Shown: positions 7,145 to 13,564 of the stretch, piece by piece
How the letters are laid out: every line of letters begins with the position of its first letter
How positions within the stretch are numbered: position 1 is the first letter of the stretch
NCBI GenBank assembly: GCA_021735165.1
Contig: JAIPHP010000013.1
Span: 1-37,674 of the forward strand
Origin: Candidatus Woesearchaeota archaeon
GTDB lineage: Archaea; Nanobdellota; Nanobdellia; Woesearchaeales; 21-14-0-10-32-9
DNA: 37,674 bases
Reading direction: 5' to 3'
Notes under the pieces: generated by a model
Database searches by the model: none
What the model saw: the letters and a program-made list of their open reading frames with translations, nothing else
What the model was told of the DNA's origin: nothing
Program-made: the position numbers and the translations under genes

Positions 7145-7666
7145 ATGACACTGATCAAACAAACAAATTCAAAAAACAAAACACTCATAGAACGAATAGA
7201 TGAAAAAATAATAGCACTACATAAACAAACAGGAATAAAAATATTAAAAAAAACAAATTTAACACCAGAACAACTAACAAAAACACTATACGCCGCAAGC
7301 ACAGCAGGATATATAAGTGGAGCATTATTCTCAAACCTACCAATAAACGAAGTAATCGCAGCAAATACAACATACAGCATATTTAATGAAGTAAATGCCA
7401 AAACGCAAAAAGAAAATGAAAATATATCTCTAAAACTAAACATTCCAAAAAACACATACAAAATAATCAACTGCATATTGTGCACTACAGGAATAATATT
7501 GACTGCGACAGGAATAGTCGCTACACTAACAGGAATAATATCAAATGATAGAGAAACAACAATACAAGGCATGTACCTTTTAAACACAGGAGCGGGAACA
7601 ACAATATATTCTTCAGGAAATTATATGAGCCAGACAAAAATAGTTCAAACTAAAAAAATAAAATGA
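7145..7666 (+). CDS. Unknown small membrane protein
   Basis: The product is 173 residues and not recognised. A charged N-terminus (about 1-50) is followed by a weakly hydrophobic stretch (50-75) and a strong pair of helices at about 112-140 (IINCILCTTGIILTATGIVATLTGII). A small-residue C-terminal stretch (GAGTTIYSSGNY) ends in a basic tail. A TATA box ATTTATAAAT (7112-7121) lies 28 bp before the ATG. It lies between two antiporter genes and might be an accessory subunit, but nothing in the sequence proves it. Confidence 0.6.
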   Translation: MTLIKQTNSKNKTLIERIDEKIIALHKQTGIKILKKTNLTPEQLTKTLYAASTAGYISGALFSNLPINEVIAANTTYSIFNEVNAKTQKENENISLKLNIPKNTYKIINCILCTTGIILTATGIVATLTGIISNDRETTIQGMYLLNTGAGTTIYSSGNYMSQTKIVQTKKIK

Positions 7667-7694
7667 ATCTATTTTTTCCAAAAAACGCTTTACT

Positions 7695-7741
7695 GAAACA
7701 ATCCATCCCACCTTAAAAAACGGAGCTTTAACGATTGTTTC
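7695..7741. terminator. Hairpin in the spacer between converging genes
   Basis: GAAACAATC (7695-7703) and GATTGTTTC (7733-7741) form a perfect 9-bp stem around a 29-nt loop. The loop starts within CCATCCCACCTT (7703-7714), the reverse complement of a 12-mer after the recombinase gene (2446-2457). The site is downstream of the gene ending at 7666 and of the converging gene ending at 7836. It may be a terminator or part of a small RNA or decayed element. Confidence 0.35.
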
Positions 7742-7835
7742 TTAATCGCAAATCTTTGAACATACGAAGCAAGACGCAATTCACATCCATCTTAAAAGAT
7801 AGATCTTTCTGGCTACCACATGTAAGTTTTATCGT

Positions 7836-9593
7836 TTATAAATCATTTCGTTTCACTTGACCAGTACTTTTTAAGAAATATTTAGAACTAACATTAATTT
7901 TCTTAAATTTATGTATTGTGTATTTATATTCCAGATTTATGTGTTTTGCATAATTGTTTGATTTTACAATCATAATCAGTCCAATTAAAACAAAGCACAC
8001 AGGTATTATTAAAACCAATTTACTTTTGTCTAATACAAACAAGAACATTGGAAAAAATAATCCTATTAACAATAATAATAAACCAAAAAAAAGATGTTTT
8101 ATGAAATTTCTTGTTTTTTTAATATTTGTTCCTCCTTGAAGGTTGCTGAATATGTTTATTGTATATTCAAATATTTTTTTGGTTGTTTTTATTATAAAAT
8201 AAACTAATGCAATCATAGATGAGCTTATTATAGTCAGTAAAAATATTTTTAAAACAATGTTTATGTTAAGTATTATTATTTCATAAAGTATCGTTGTTAG
8301 TATTATTAATCCTAATATAAACATAGAAACTAATCCTGCTCTTCTTTTAATTTTTTTTGAGTAAAAATGTTCTGTATCTAATTCATAAAGAAATGTTGAA
8401 AGTTTATTAGATATTACTTTTATTATGCTTTGTTTATTTGATTCTATGACAAATTTGTCAGTTTTTGAAATTGCTAACGATAATACTATAGACATCAATA
8501 AAATTATTATTGATGTAATGGTCACCAAATCCAAAGAAACTCCATAACTTATGCTTTCTTTTGCTACTAGCATTGAAAAAACTCCTGGAGGTAACATCGC
8601 TATTGATGCAAACATAGCTCCTTTTTTAGAAAAATCAGCAAAAAGTCTTGTAACTACTCCTATAGCTATTTGTAATGAAATTATTATTGCAATTGAAAAT
8701 AAAATTATTACAAATAAGTTATCAAATATTGCTTTTACATTAATCAAAGTGCCCATTGATATGAAAAAGAATGAAGAAAATAATATTGTGTGGGGTTTAA
8801 CTGATCTTTCAAATAATTTTGATTCTTTGAATGTTGATAATAAACTACCTGCAAGAAATGCTCCTGCACTAGGGCTCAATCCTAATAAATAGGCAATGTA
8901 TGCAAAACCCGCACATAAACTTAGACTTATTAGCGTTATTACTTCATCTCCGGTATTTTTCATTATCCATTTTATTATGTTTTCGGCAAATTTTGATATG
9001 ATGACGTAAATGATGCTCATCACTATTAAACTTATTAATAATTTTTCAATTCCAGAAACCATTCCTGATATTCCTGCATTTTTTGTTACAGAAAAAAAAG
9101 TTAATGCCACTATTCCAAATATGTCTTCTAATACAAGAACTCCTATTAATAATGGTACTTCTTGTTTTTTTATGAAAGATTTTTGTTTTAATATGTTCGT
9201 TATTATCATCGTACTGGAAAATGAAAATATCACGCCTACAAATGCTGCTGTGATAAAGTCCATACCAAATAAGGAAGTTAATAAAAACCCCAAAAAGAAC
9301 ATTATTCCGACTTTGAACAATGCTACAACTAATGACTTTCCACCTATTTTTTTTAATTGAGGTAAAGAAAATTCCATCCCTATAATAAAAAGAAACAGGA
9401 TTGCCCCGAACTCTATCATTAAATTAATTGTGTTGCTGTCTGTAACTAAGTTTGTCGCATTTGGTCCTATTATCATGCCTATTATTAGAAGTCCTACTAC
9501 TGCTGGTTGTTTAACTTTTGCAGACAAAACACTACCTATTATTGCAAAAAACATCAACAATCCAACAGTTAATAATTGATTTTCCAATAGCAT
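7836..9593 (-). CDS. CPA2/Kef-type K+(Na+)/H+ antiporter with extra C-terminal helices
   Basis: The product is 585 residues. Residues 1-380 form the CPA2 antiporter domain: AVVGLLIIGMIIGP near the start, FSFSSTMI in the TM4 region, and the acidic pair E156-D157 (VLVLEDIFGIVALTFF). Known Kef proteins carry a C-terminal RCK/TrkA-N domain; here there is none. Instead there is a linker (380-425), about four more hydrophobic helices (425-545) and a short basic tail. Regulation must therefore differ from glutathione-gated Kef. TATA TTTATATAT (9655-9663, minus strand) is followed by a leader of about 40 nt with AAAGGTG just before the ATG. Confidence 0.87.
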   Translation of the reverse strand: MLLENQLLTVGLLMFFAIIGSVLSAKVKQPAVVGLLIIGMIIGPNATNLVTDSNTINLMIEFGAILFLFIIGMEFSLPQLKKIGGKSLVVALFKVGIMFFLGFLLTSLFGMDFITAAFVGVIFSFSSTMIITNILKQKSFIKKQEVPLLIGVLVLEDIFGIVALTFFSVTKNAGISGMVSGIEKLLISLIVMSIIYVIISKFAENIIKWIMKNTGDEVITLISLSLCAGFAYIAYLLGLSPSAGAFLAGSLLSTFKESKLFERSVKPHTILFSSFFFISMGTLINVKAIFDNLFVIILFSIAIIISLQIAIGVVTRLFADFSKKGAMFASIAMLPPGVFSMLVAKESISYGVSLDLVTITSIIILLMSIVLSLAISKTDKFVIESNKQSIIKVISNKLSTFLYELDTEHFYSKKIKRRAGLVSMFILGLIILTTILYEIIILNINIVLKIFLLTIISSSMIALVYFIIKTTKKIFEYTINIFSNLQGGTNIKKTRNFIKHLFFGLLLLLIGLFFPMFLFVLDKSKLVLIIPVCFVLIGLIMIVKSNNYAKHINLEYKYTIHKFKKINVSSKYFLKSTGQVKRNDL

Positions 9594-9829
9594 ACACCTT
9601 TTTATCTAGATATACAGATAATTATACTAGAATGGACTTTGTATCCTTGTTCACATATATAAATATTTTTATTTAAAGAAAATAAGGTCAATTTAACTTC
9701 CAATCATGCTTTAAAGACTAAAAAATTATGTAGAATTGTTTGGTATTTGATATGTATAAATATTGTTGTTTAGAGCAAATAAACAATTTTTTTCTTTTTT
9801 TAATACTTTTAGTGATTAAAAAGAACAAT
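9594..9829. other. Divergent promoter region, left part
   Basis: No gene is present between the antiporter and the TctA-like permease. It contains the antiporter TATA box (9655-9663) and a second TATA-like site (GTATAAATATTG, about 9752-9763). The rest is A/T-rich with no further structure that I can see. Confidence 0.5.
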
Positions 9830-9859
9830 TCGGAAATAATCGGAAACTATTCGACTCAA
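9830..9859 (+). promoter_or_regulatory. Three decamer-spaced repeats upstream of the permease TATA box
   Basis: TCGGAAATAA, TCGGAAACTA and TTCGACTCAA follow each other at exact 10-bp spacing, so the TCG(G)A cores lie on the same DNA face. The block ends 12 bp upstream of the TATA box CATATAAAT (9871-9879), a suitable place for an activator. The third unit is degenerate. Confidence 0.35.
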
Positions 9860-9870
9860 AAGTCCTAAAG

Positions 9871-9879
9871 CATATAAAT
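9871..9879 (+). promoter_or_regulatory. TATA box of the TctA-like permease gene
   Basis: CATATAAAT is centred about 25 bp before the ATG at 9900, so transcription is predicted to begin at or next to the start codon (leaderless). Confidence 0.5.
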
Positions 9880-9899
9880 GTCCAAGAATCGCAAGTCTT

Positions 9900-11090
9900 A
9901 TGGTTCTTGAAATCCTTATCGCAATCTTGCTCGGTGTGGCTTCCGGGATTTTTACCGGATTAATTCCTGGAATACACGTAAATTTGGTAAGTGCCACACT
10001 AATCTCATTATCTGCAATATTCCTAAATATAATCTCTATTGAATGCTTAGTTGTTTTCATAATCTGTATGGCATTAACACACACATTTCTTGACACAATA
10101 CCCAGCGTTTTTCTTGGAGCTCCTGATAGCACCGCAATAAGTGTTCTTCCAGGACATAAATTGCTTTTAGAAGGAAAAGGATTTTCCGCAGTTTCCTATA
10201 CAATTATAGGCAGCTTATCAGGCTTGATTTTAGGTGCTGCAATTTTCTATTTTGTAACAGTTTTTTTAGAACAGATTTATTCAAGTATTCAAAATTACAT
10301 AGTATATATTCTTTTTTTTGTAGCATTTTTTATTATTTATTCTTCAACCCCTAAATTCAGAACTACTCTTTTGTTATTTTGTTCGGGAATTCTTGGTTTA
10401 ATTGTTTTAAATTCAAATTTAGAAAATTCTCTATTTCCTTTGTTGAGTGGTTTTTTTGGAGTTTCTACTCTTTTATTCAGTTTAAAAAATGATTCTAATG
10501 TTCTTCCAGAACAAAAAACGATTAAAACTTTAAGCATTTCTTTAAAAAAAATTATTCCAAGCGCATTACTAGGTTTTATAAGCGGGTTCATAACAAGTAT
10601 ATTGCCAGGTCTTGGAAGCAGCACTGCTGCAGCAATCAGTTCTTCAATCACTACGGAGAACGAACCAAATACATTTCTTGTAATGATAGGCTCCATAAGT
10701 ACTGCTAATTTTTTTATGTCAATTGCAGCGCTCCACATATTAGATAAAGCAAGAAACGGAGCAATCTTAGCAGTCAAAGAACTTGTTTTAAGCCCTAACG
10801 TATTTTTGCTTATTGGAGTATCTTTAATTGCAGGAGGTATTGCATGCATCATTTCATTTCCTATAACAAGATGGTTTTCAAAAACAATTACAAAAATTAA
10901 TTATAAATTAACAGTCAAATCAGTTATTTTGCTCATTTGTATTTTGACATTTGTTCTAAGTGGATTTAAAGGATTTGTAGTTTTAGTAGTAGCCACAATC
11001 ATAGGACTTTATGCAAATGAATTTGGAATTCCAAGAAGGGCTATGATGGCGTGCATTTTGTTTCCTGTAATCAGTTTTTTCTTATTTTAG
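9900..11090 (+). CDS. TctA/DUF112-family membrane permease
   Basis: The product is 396 residues with about 10-11 membrane helices. Family signatures are GLIPGIHVN (22-30), a first-half motif APDSTAISVLPGHKLLLEGKG, and the corresponding second-half motif GFITSILPGLGSSTAAAISS, so the two-fold repeat of the family is visible. Bacterial TctA is the large membrane subunit of tripartite tricarboxylate transporters and is about 100 residues longer. Archaeal members like this are often solitary and their substrate is unknown. No TctB or TctC partner is next to it. Its T-ending codons differ from the A/C-ending codons of genes at 2.8-5.7 and 21-37 kb. Confidence 0.85.
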   Translation: MVLEILIAILLGVASGIFTGLIPGIHVNLVSATLISLSAIFLNIISIECLVVFIICMALTHTFLDTIPSVFLGAPDSTAISVLPGHKLLLEGKGFSAVSYTIIGSLSGLILGAAIFYFVTVFLEQIYSSIQNYIVYILFFVAFFIIYSSTPKFRTTLLLFCSGILGLIVLNSNLENSLFPLLSGFFGVSTLLFSLKNDSNVLPEQKTIKTLSISLKKIIPSALLGFISGFITSILPGLGSSTAAAISSSITTENEPNTFLVMIGSISTANFFMSIAALHILDKARNGAILAVKELVLSPNVFLLIGVSLIAGGIACIISFPITRWFSKTITKINYKLTVKSVILLICILTFVLSGFKGFVVLVVATIIGLYANEFGIPRRAMMACILFPVISFFLF

Positions 11091-11141
11091 ATTCACAACA
11101 AATATAATGGGACTTGTTTTATTGTTTAGCAGGTGGTAATT

Positions 11142-11726
11142 ATGACATTAAATGTGGTTGTGGTTTATGGAAGTCAAAGAAATGCAAGAGAGGGCATTAA
11201 AGCAGCGAAGTTCATTATAAATGAATTGAAGAAAAGAAATCATGTTGTTGAATTAGTTGATGCAAAAGAATACAATCTTCCAATACTTGATAAGATGTAT
11301 AAAGAATATGAAAGAGGAAAAGCTCCTGAAAAATTACAAAAAATTCATGACCTTTTTGAATCAGCTGATTGTTTTGTAATAGTTACAGGAGAATATAATC
11401 ATAGCATGCCCCCTGGTTTAACAAATATTTTAGACTATTTCCAGTCAGAATATGTTTTTAAGCCAAGTGCAATATTGTCTTATTCTGCTGGAAGCTTTGG
11501 AGGTGTTAGAAGCGCAGTACATTTAAGAGCATTTCTTGCAGAGTTAGGAATGTCTAGCATACCTACAACGTTACCCGTAGGAAAAGTTCAGGAGTTTCTT
11601 GAGGATGGTTCTCCAAATGATCAAAGATATTATTCAAGAGCAGAAAATTTTATTAAGGAATTAGAATGGTACGCTGATGCTCTAAAGTCTAAAAGAAAAA
11701 ATGATTGGCTTCCAAACAAAAATTGA
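11142..11726 (+). CDS. NADPH-dependent FMN reductase-family flavoprotein
   Basis: The product is about 194 residues, starting MTLNVVVVYGSQRNAREG. The flavodoxin-like fold is indicated by the phosphate-binding loop YGSQRNAREG and by TGEYNHSMPPGLTNILDYF, the family's flavin-binding loop, then YSAGSFGGVRSAVHLRAFLAELGM. It should be a cytosolic NAD(P)H:FMN or quinone reductase; the substrate is unclear. The start at 11142 is chosen because AGGTGG lies 5 nt upstream; a GTG at 11133 would consume that motif. It follows the permease by 51 bp on the same strand, so co-transcription is possible. Confidence 0.87.
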   Translation: MTLNVVVVYGSQRNAREGIKAAKFIINELKKRNHVVELVDAKEYNLPILDKMYKEYERGKAPEKLQKIHDLFESADCFVIVTGEYNHSMPPGLTNILDYFQSEYVFKPSAILSYSAGSFGGVRSAVHLRAFLAELGMSSIPTTLPVGKVQEFLEDGSPNDQRYYSRAENFIKELEWYADALKSKRKNDWLPNKN

Positions 11727-11730
11727 GTTT

Positions 11731-12138
11731 TTATTCTTTTTTTACTATAAGAACTGTTTTAGCAGATCCTAATATTGATTTATTACTTCCTATGAGATTA
11801 ACAGTTATAAGATAATCTGTCCTTAAAGAAGATGTTTTTCCAGTCACAGGAATAACTCTTTTAATATTTTCTTCTGGTGCAAGATTAATACTTATTCTCT
11901 CATCATCAGAGTATTCTATTTGTACATTTTCTTCGTCTTCTGAATAAATTTCGAGTTCTCCATCAAGAACCACATCTCCGTTATTTGAAACTTCTATTAT
12001 TATTTGTGTGGATTCTCCTGAGATTATTGAAGAATCTTTCATGTCTGCGATGAGCAAAGTTTCATTTGTTTTTGTTTGGCATGCAACAATTAAAAAAAGC
12101 GTACAAAAAAATATAATAATGATTAGTTTATGTTTCAT
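11731..12138 (-). CDS. Predicted lipoprotein with an Ig-like/CARDB-type domain
   Basis: The product is 135 residues. The signal region MKHKLIIIIFFCTLFLIVAC ends in a lipobox with Cys near position 20. The remainder looks like a single beta-sandwich: SGESTQIIIEVSNNGDVVLDGELEIYS resembles the CARDB/Ig-like pattern of archaeal surface proteins, followed by further strands. It is probably anchored outside the membrane. A TATA box AAATATATAAAG lies about 28 bp upstream of the ATG, so it has its own leaderless promoter between it and the tRNA. It converges on the FMN reductase with a 4-bp gap. Confidence 0.72.
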   Translation of the reverse strand: MKHKLIIIIFFCTLFLIVACQTKTNETLLIADMKDSSIISGESTQIIIEVSNNGDVVLDGELEIYSEDEENVQIEYSDDERISINLAPEENIKRVIPVTGKTSSLRTDYLITVNLIGSNKSILGSAKTVLIVKKE

Positions 12139-12213
12139 AATAGATTTAACATTTCAACACTTTATATATTTTTCTCAATATGGTCTTGTTTATTGTGGTT
12201 CAAAAATAATTCT

Positions 12214-12228
12214 TAAAAATAAAGATGA
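12214..12228 (-). terminator. T-rich terminator of tRNA-Val
   Basis: On the minus strand the tRNA 3' end is followed by TCATCTTTATTTTTA, a T-rich run without a hairpin, as expected for an archaeal terminator. Confidence 0.4.
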
Positions 12229-12372
12229 TGGGCCCACCCGGATTTTCGAAACTTTACTGTGTTTGAGCACAAGTGCGAAACACACTTGCGTGTCAACTGA
12301 GCGTAACCAGTTGCTCGAACCGGGGATCCTCTCCGTGTAAGGGAGACATCATAGCCGCTAGACCATGGGCCC
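12229..12372 (-). tRNA. tRNA-Val (UAC) with an intron in the T-loop
   Basis: The acceptor stem GGGCCCA/TGGGCCC pairs perfectly, with discriminator A and no encoded CCA. The anticodon stem TCTCC/GGAGA encloses loop CTTACAC, giving anticodon UAC (Val). The T-stem CCCGG/CCGGG is interrupted by 71 extra bases after TTCGAG. Exons are 12372-12314 and 12242-12229; the spliced product is 73 nt with T-loop TTCGAGT, so the intron is at canonical position 59/60. TTCG can pair with CGAA as a 4-bp central helix between bulges AGC and AAT, the archaeal splicing-endonuclease motif. A TATA box lies about 30 bp upstream. The D-arm resembles other archaeal tRNA-Val sequences. The exact splice points are inferred. 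Confidence 0.88.
12243..12313 (-). other. 71-nt tRNA intron with two hairpins
   Basis: Inside the intron are CAACTG/CAGTTG (6 bp, 8-nt loop) and CAAGTGTG/CGCACTTG (8 bp with one G-U pair, TTT loop). An alternative inner helix AACT/AGTT would complete the bulge-helix-bulge but competes with the first hairpin. No protein or box C/D RNA is encoded. Confidence 0.7.
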
Positions 12373-12396
12373 TTAATGATTATTTGGATAAATGTT

Positions 12397-12410
12397 TTAT
12401 TTATAAAGCT
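12397..12410 (-). promoter_or_regulatory. TATA box of tRNA-Val
   Basis: On the minus strand GCTTTATAAATAAA is centred about 31 bp upstream of the first tRNA base, consistent with transcription starting just before the mature 5' end. Confidence 0.5.
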
Positions 12411-12651
12411 TTCTCCATAAGATAGGGCAAGCTTTCCTTATAAACCTAAAATGTCCTTAAAGGACATAAAAGCCTTTTGAAAAAGAACGTGCTTTCGAAC
12501 TGTTCGCAGCCCCCATAATGCCGGTTTTTCTTGCACGCAACCTTTTTTATAGACCGATATGTTGACATTACAAGTCGCACTACAAAGCAGCTAACAATAC
12601 TTTGCAATAAGAAAAAGAAAGATTTAGGGTACACCATAATCATGCGTGTTT
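12411..12651. other. Non-coding region upstream of repeat B
   Basis: No gene is supported; frames crossing it have no recognisable content. It contains a palindrome ATGTCCTT-A-AAGGACAT at 12451-12467 followed by AAAAGCCTTTT, both possible hairpins. GGGTAC at about 12628-12633 could pair with GTACCC at about 12731-12736 across the repeat B hairpins. Confidence 0.45.
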
Positions 12652-12752
12652 TTTTATTGCGCTCTAGCGGAAGGGGTTTAATACAAATAAATGCTTTGCA
12701 TTTATTGTACACAAAAGCTTTGCTTTTGTCGTACCCCGACCTGCACAAAAAT
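12652..12752 (+). repeat. Intergenic repeat, copy B, with inserted hairpins
   Basis: The modules at 12652-12685 and 12740-12752 match copy A (2460-2493 and 2498-2510). Between them are 54 bp with two hairpins: AATAAATGC-TTT-GCATTTATT (12686-12706) and ACAAAAGC-TTT-GCTTTTGT (12711-12729). A third, CAAAAATC-TTT-GATTTTTG (12746-12764), overlaps the second module. All three loops are TTT, so the element looks like a folded RNA or a target of repeated small insertions. Confidence 0.65.
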
Positions 12753-12899
12753 CTTTGATTTTTGGTTATTTTTTTAGCGAATTTTGTGATAAAATCTCTA
12801 ATTTTATGTTGTTCTTATAAAATTTTATGTGGTGATTCCTGTTGTAAACATTTGAAGTTTTCTATTTTTATCATTGTTTGGTAAATTTTTTCAATCTCG

Positions 12900-12913
12900 T
12901 TAAATATATAAAG
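12900..12913 (+). promoter_or_regulatory. TATA box of the exonuclease gene
   Basis: TTAAATATATAAAG is centred about 31 bp before the ATG at 12937. With the preceding CG it matches the divergent promoter at 31914-31928 over 15 bp. Confidence 0.55.
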
Positions 12914-12936
12914 GAAACTTTTTTTAGTTTTTATAG

Positions 12937-13536
12937 ATGCTCAAAGAATACACTGTTTTGGATATAGAAACTACAGGTCTTTCTAGATATACTCATAAAA
13001 TAACTGAAATTGCAGCGGTTCATGTTGTTGATGGAATTGTTAAAAAAGAATTTATAACTCTTGTAAATCCTGAAACTAAAATTCCAAGATTCATAACAAA
13101 ACTTACTGGCATAAATGATGAATTAGTAAAAGACGCACCCACAATAAAAGAAGTTATGCCAAAATTTCTTAATTTTATTAAGGATTCCATAATGGTGGCG
13201 CATAATGCTTCTTTTGATTATTCGTTCTTAAAACATAATGTTGAGCTGCATACTAAAAATTTTTTTGAAAATGAAAGATTGTGTACAAGAAAATTAGCAA
13301 CTAGAATTATTCCTGATCTTCCAAGTAAAAAATTATCTTGCATTTGTGATTATTACAATATAAAAAATGAGCAAGAACATCGAGCTTTAGCAGATGTAAA
13401 TGCTACTTTGCAAATCTTTCAAAAATTTCATGATGTGTTATCGGCTTCAGGATTGAATCAAAAGCAAGACATACTAAAATTTGAGTCTATGCCTACTCAT
13501 AAATGTAAGCAAATTTTGTTTAAAGATGTGTGTTGA
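12937..13536 (+). CDS. DEDDh 3'-5' exonuclease (DnaQ/PolC epsilon-like)
   Basis: The product is 199 residues, a single exonuclease domain. The four acidic residues and catalytic His are D9 and E11 (LDIETTG), D94 (HNASFDYSFL), H148 (EHRALADV) and D153. It resembles the exonuclease of bacterial DNA polymerase III (epsilon/PolC), with TGINDELVKDAPT as in that family. It should remove nucleotides from DNA (or RNA) 3' ends. It stands alone without a polymerase or UvrC-like partner domain, and converges on the helicase gene with a 28-bp gap. A short C-terminal tail (165-199) containing CKQILFKDVC is not recognised. Confidence 0.88.
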   Translation: MLKEYTVLDIETTGLSRYTHKITEIAAVHVVDGIVKKEFITLVNPETKIPRFITKLTGINDELVKDAPTIKEVMPKFLNFIKDSIMVAHNASFDYSFLKHNVELHTKNFFENERLCTRKLATRIIPDLPSKKLSCICDYYNIKNEQEHRALADVNATLQIFQKFHDVLSASGLNQKQDILKFESMPTHKCKQILFKDVC

Positions 13537-13564
13537 TTAATGAAATTGATTTGATGGTTCTAAG

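Noticed and set aside
12008-12340. A 110-codon plus-strand frame
   Set aside because: It crosses antisense to the lipoprotein start and through most of the tRNA-Val gene and its intron, so it is a chance frame.
12446-12758. Overlapping frames on both strands in the 12.4-12.8 kb spacer
   Set aside because: Their content follows the hairpins and repeat B, with no start signal and no protein-like composition outside the repeats.
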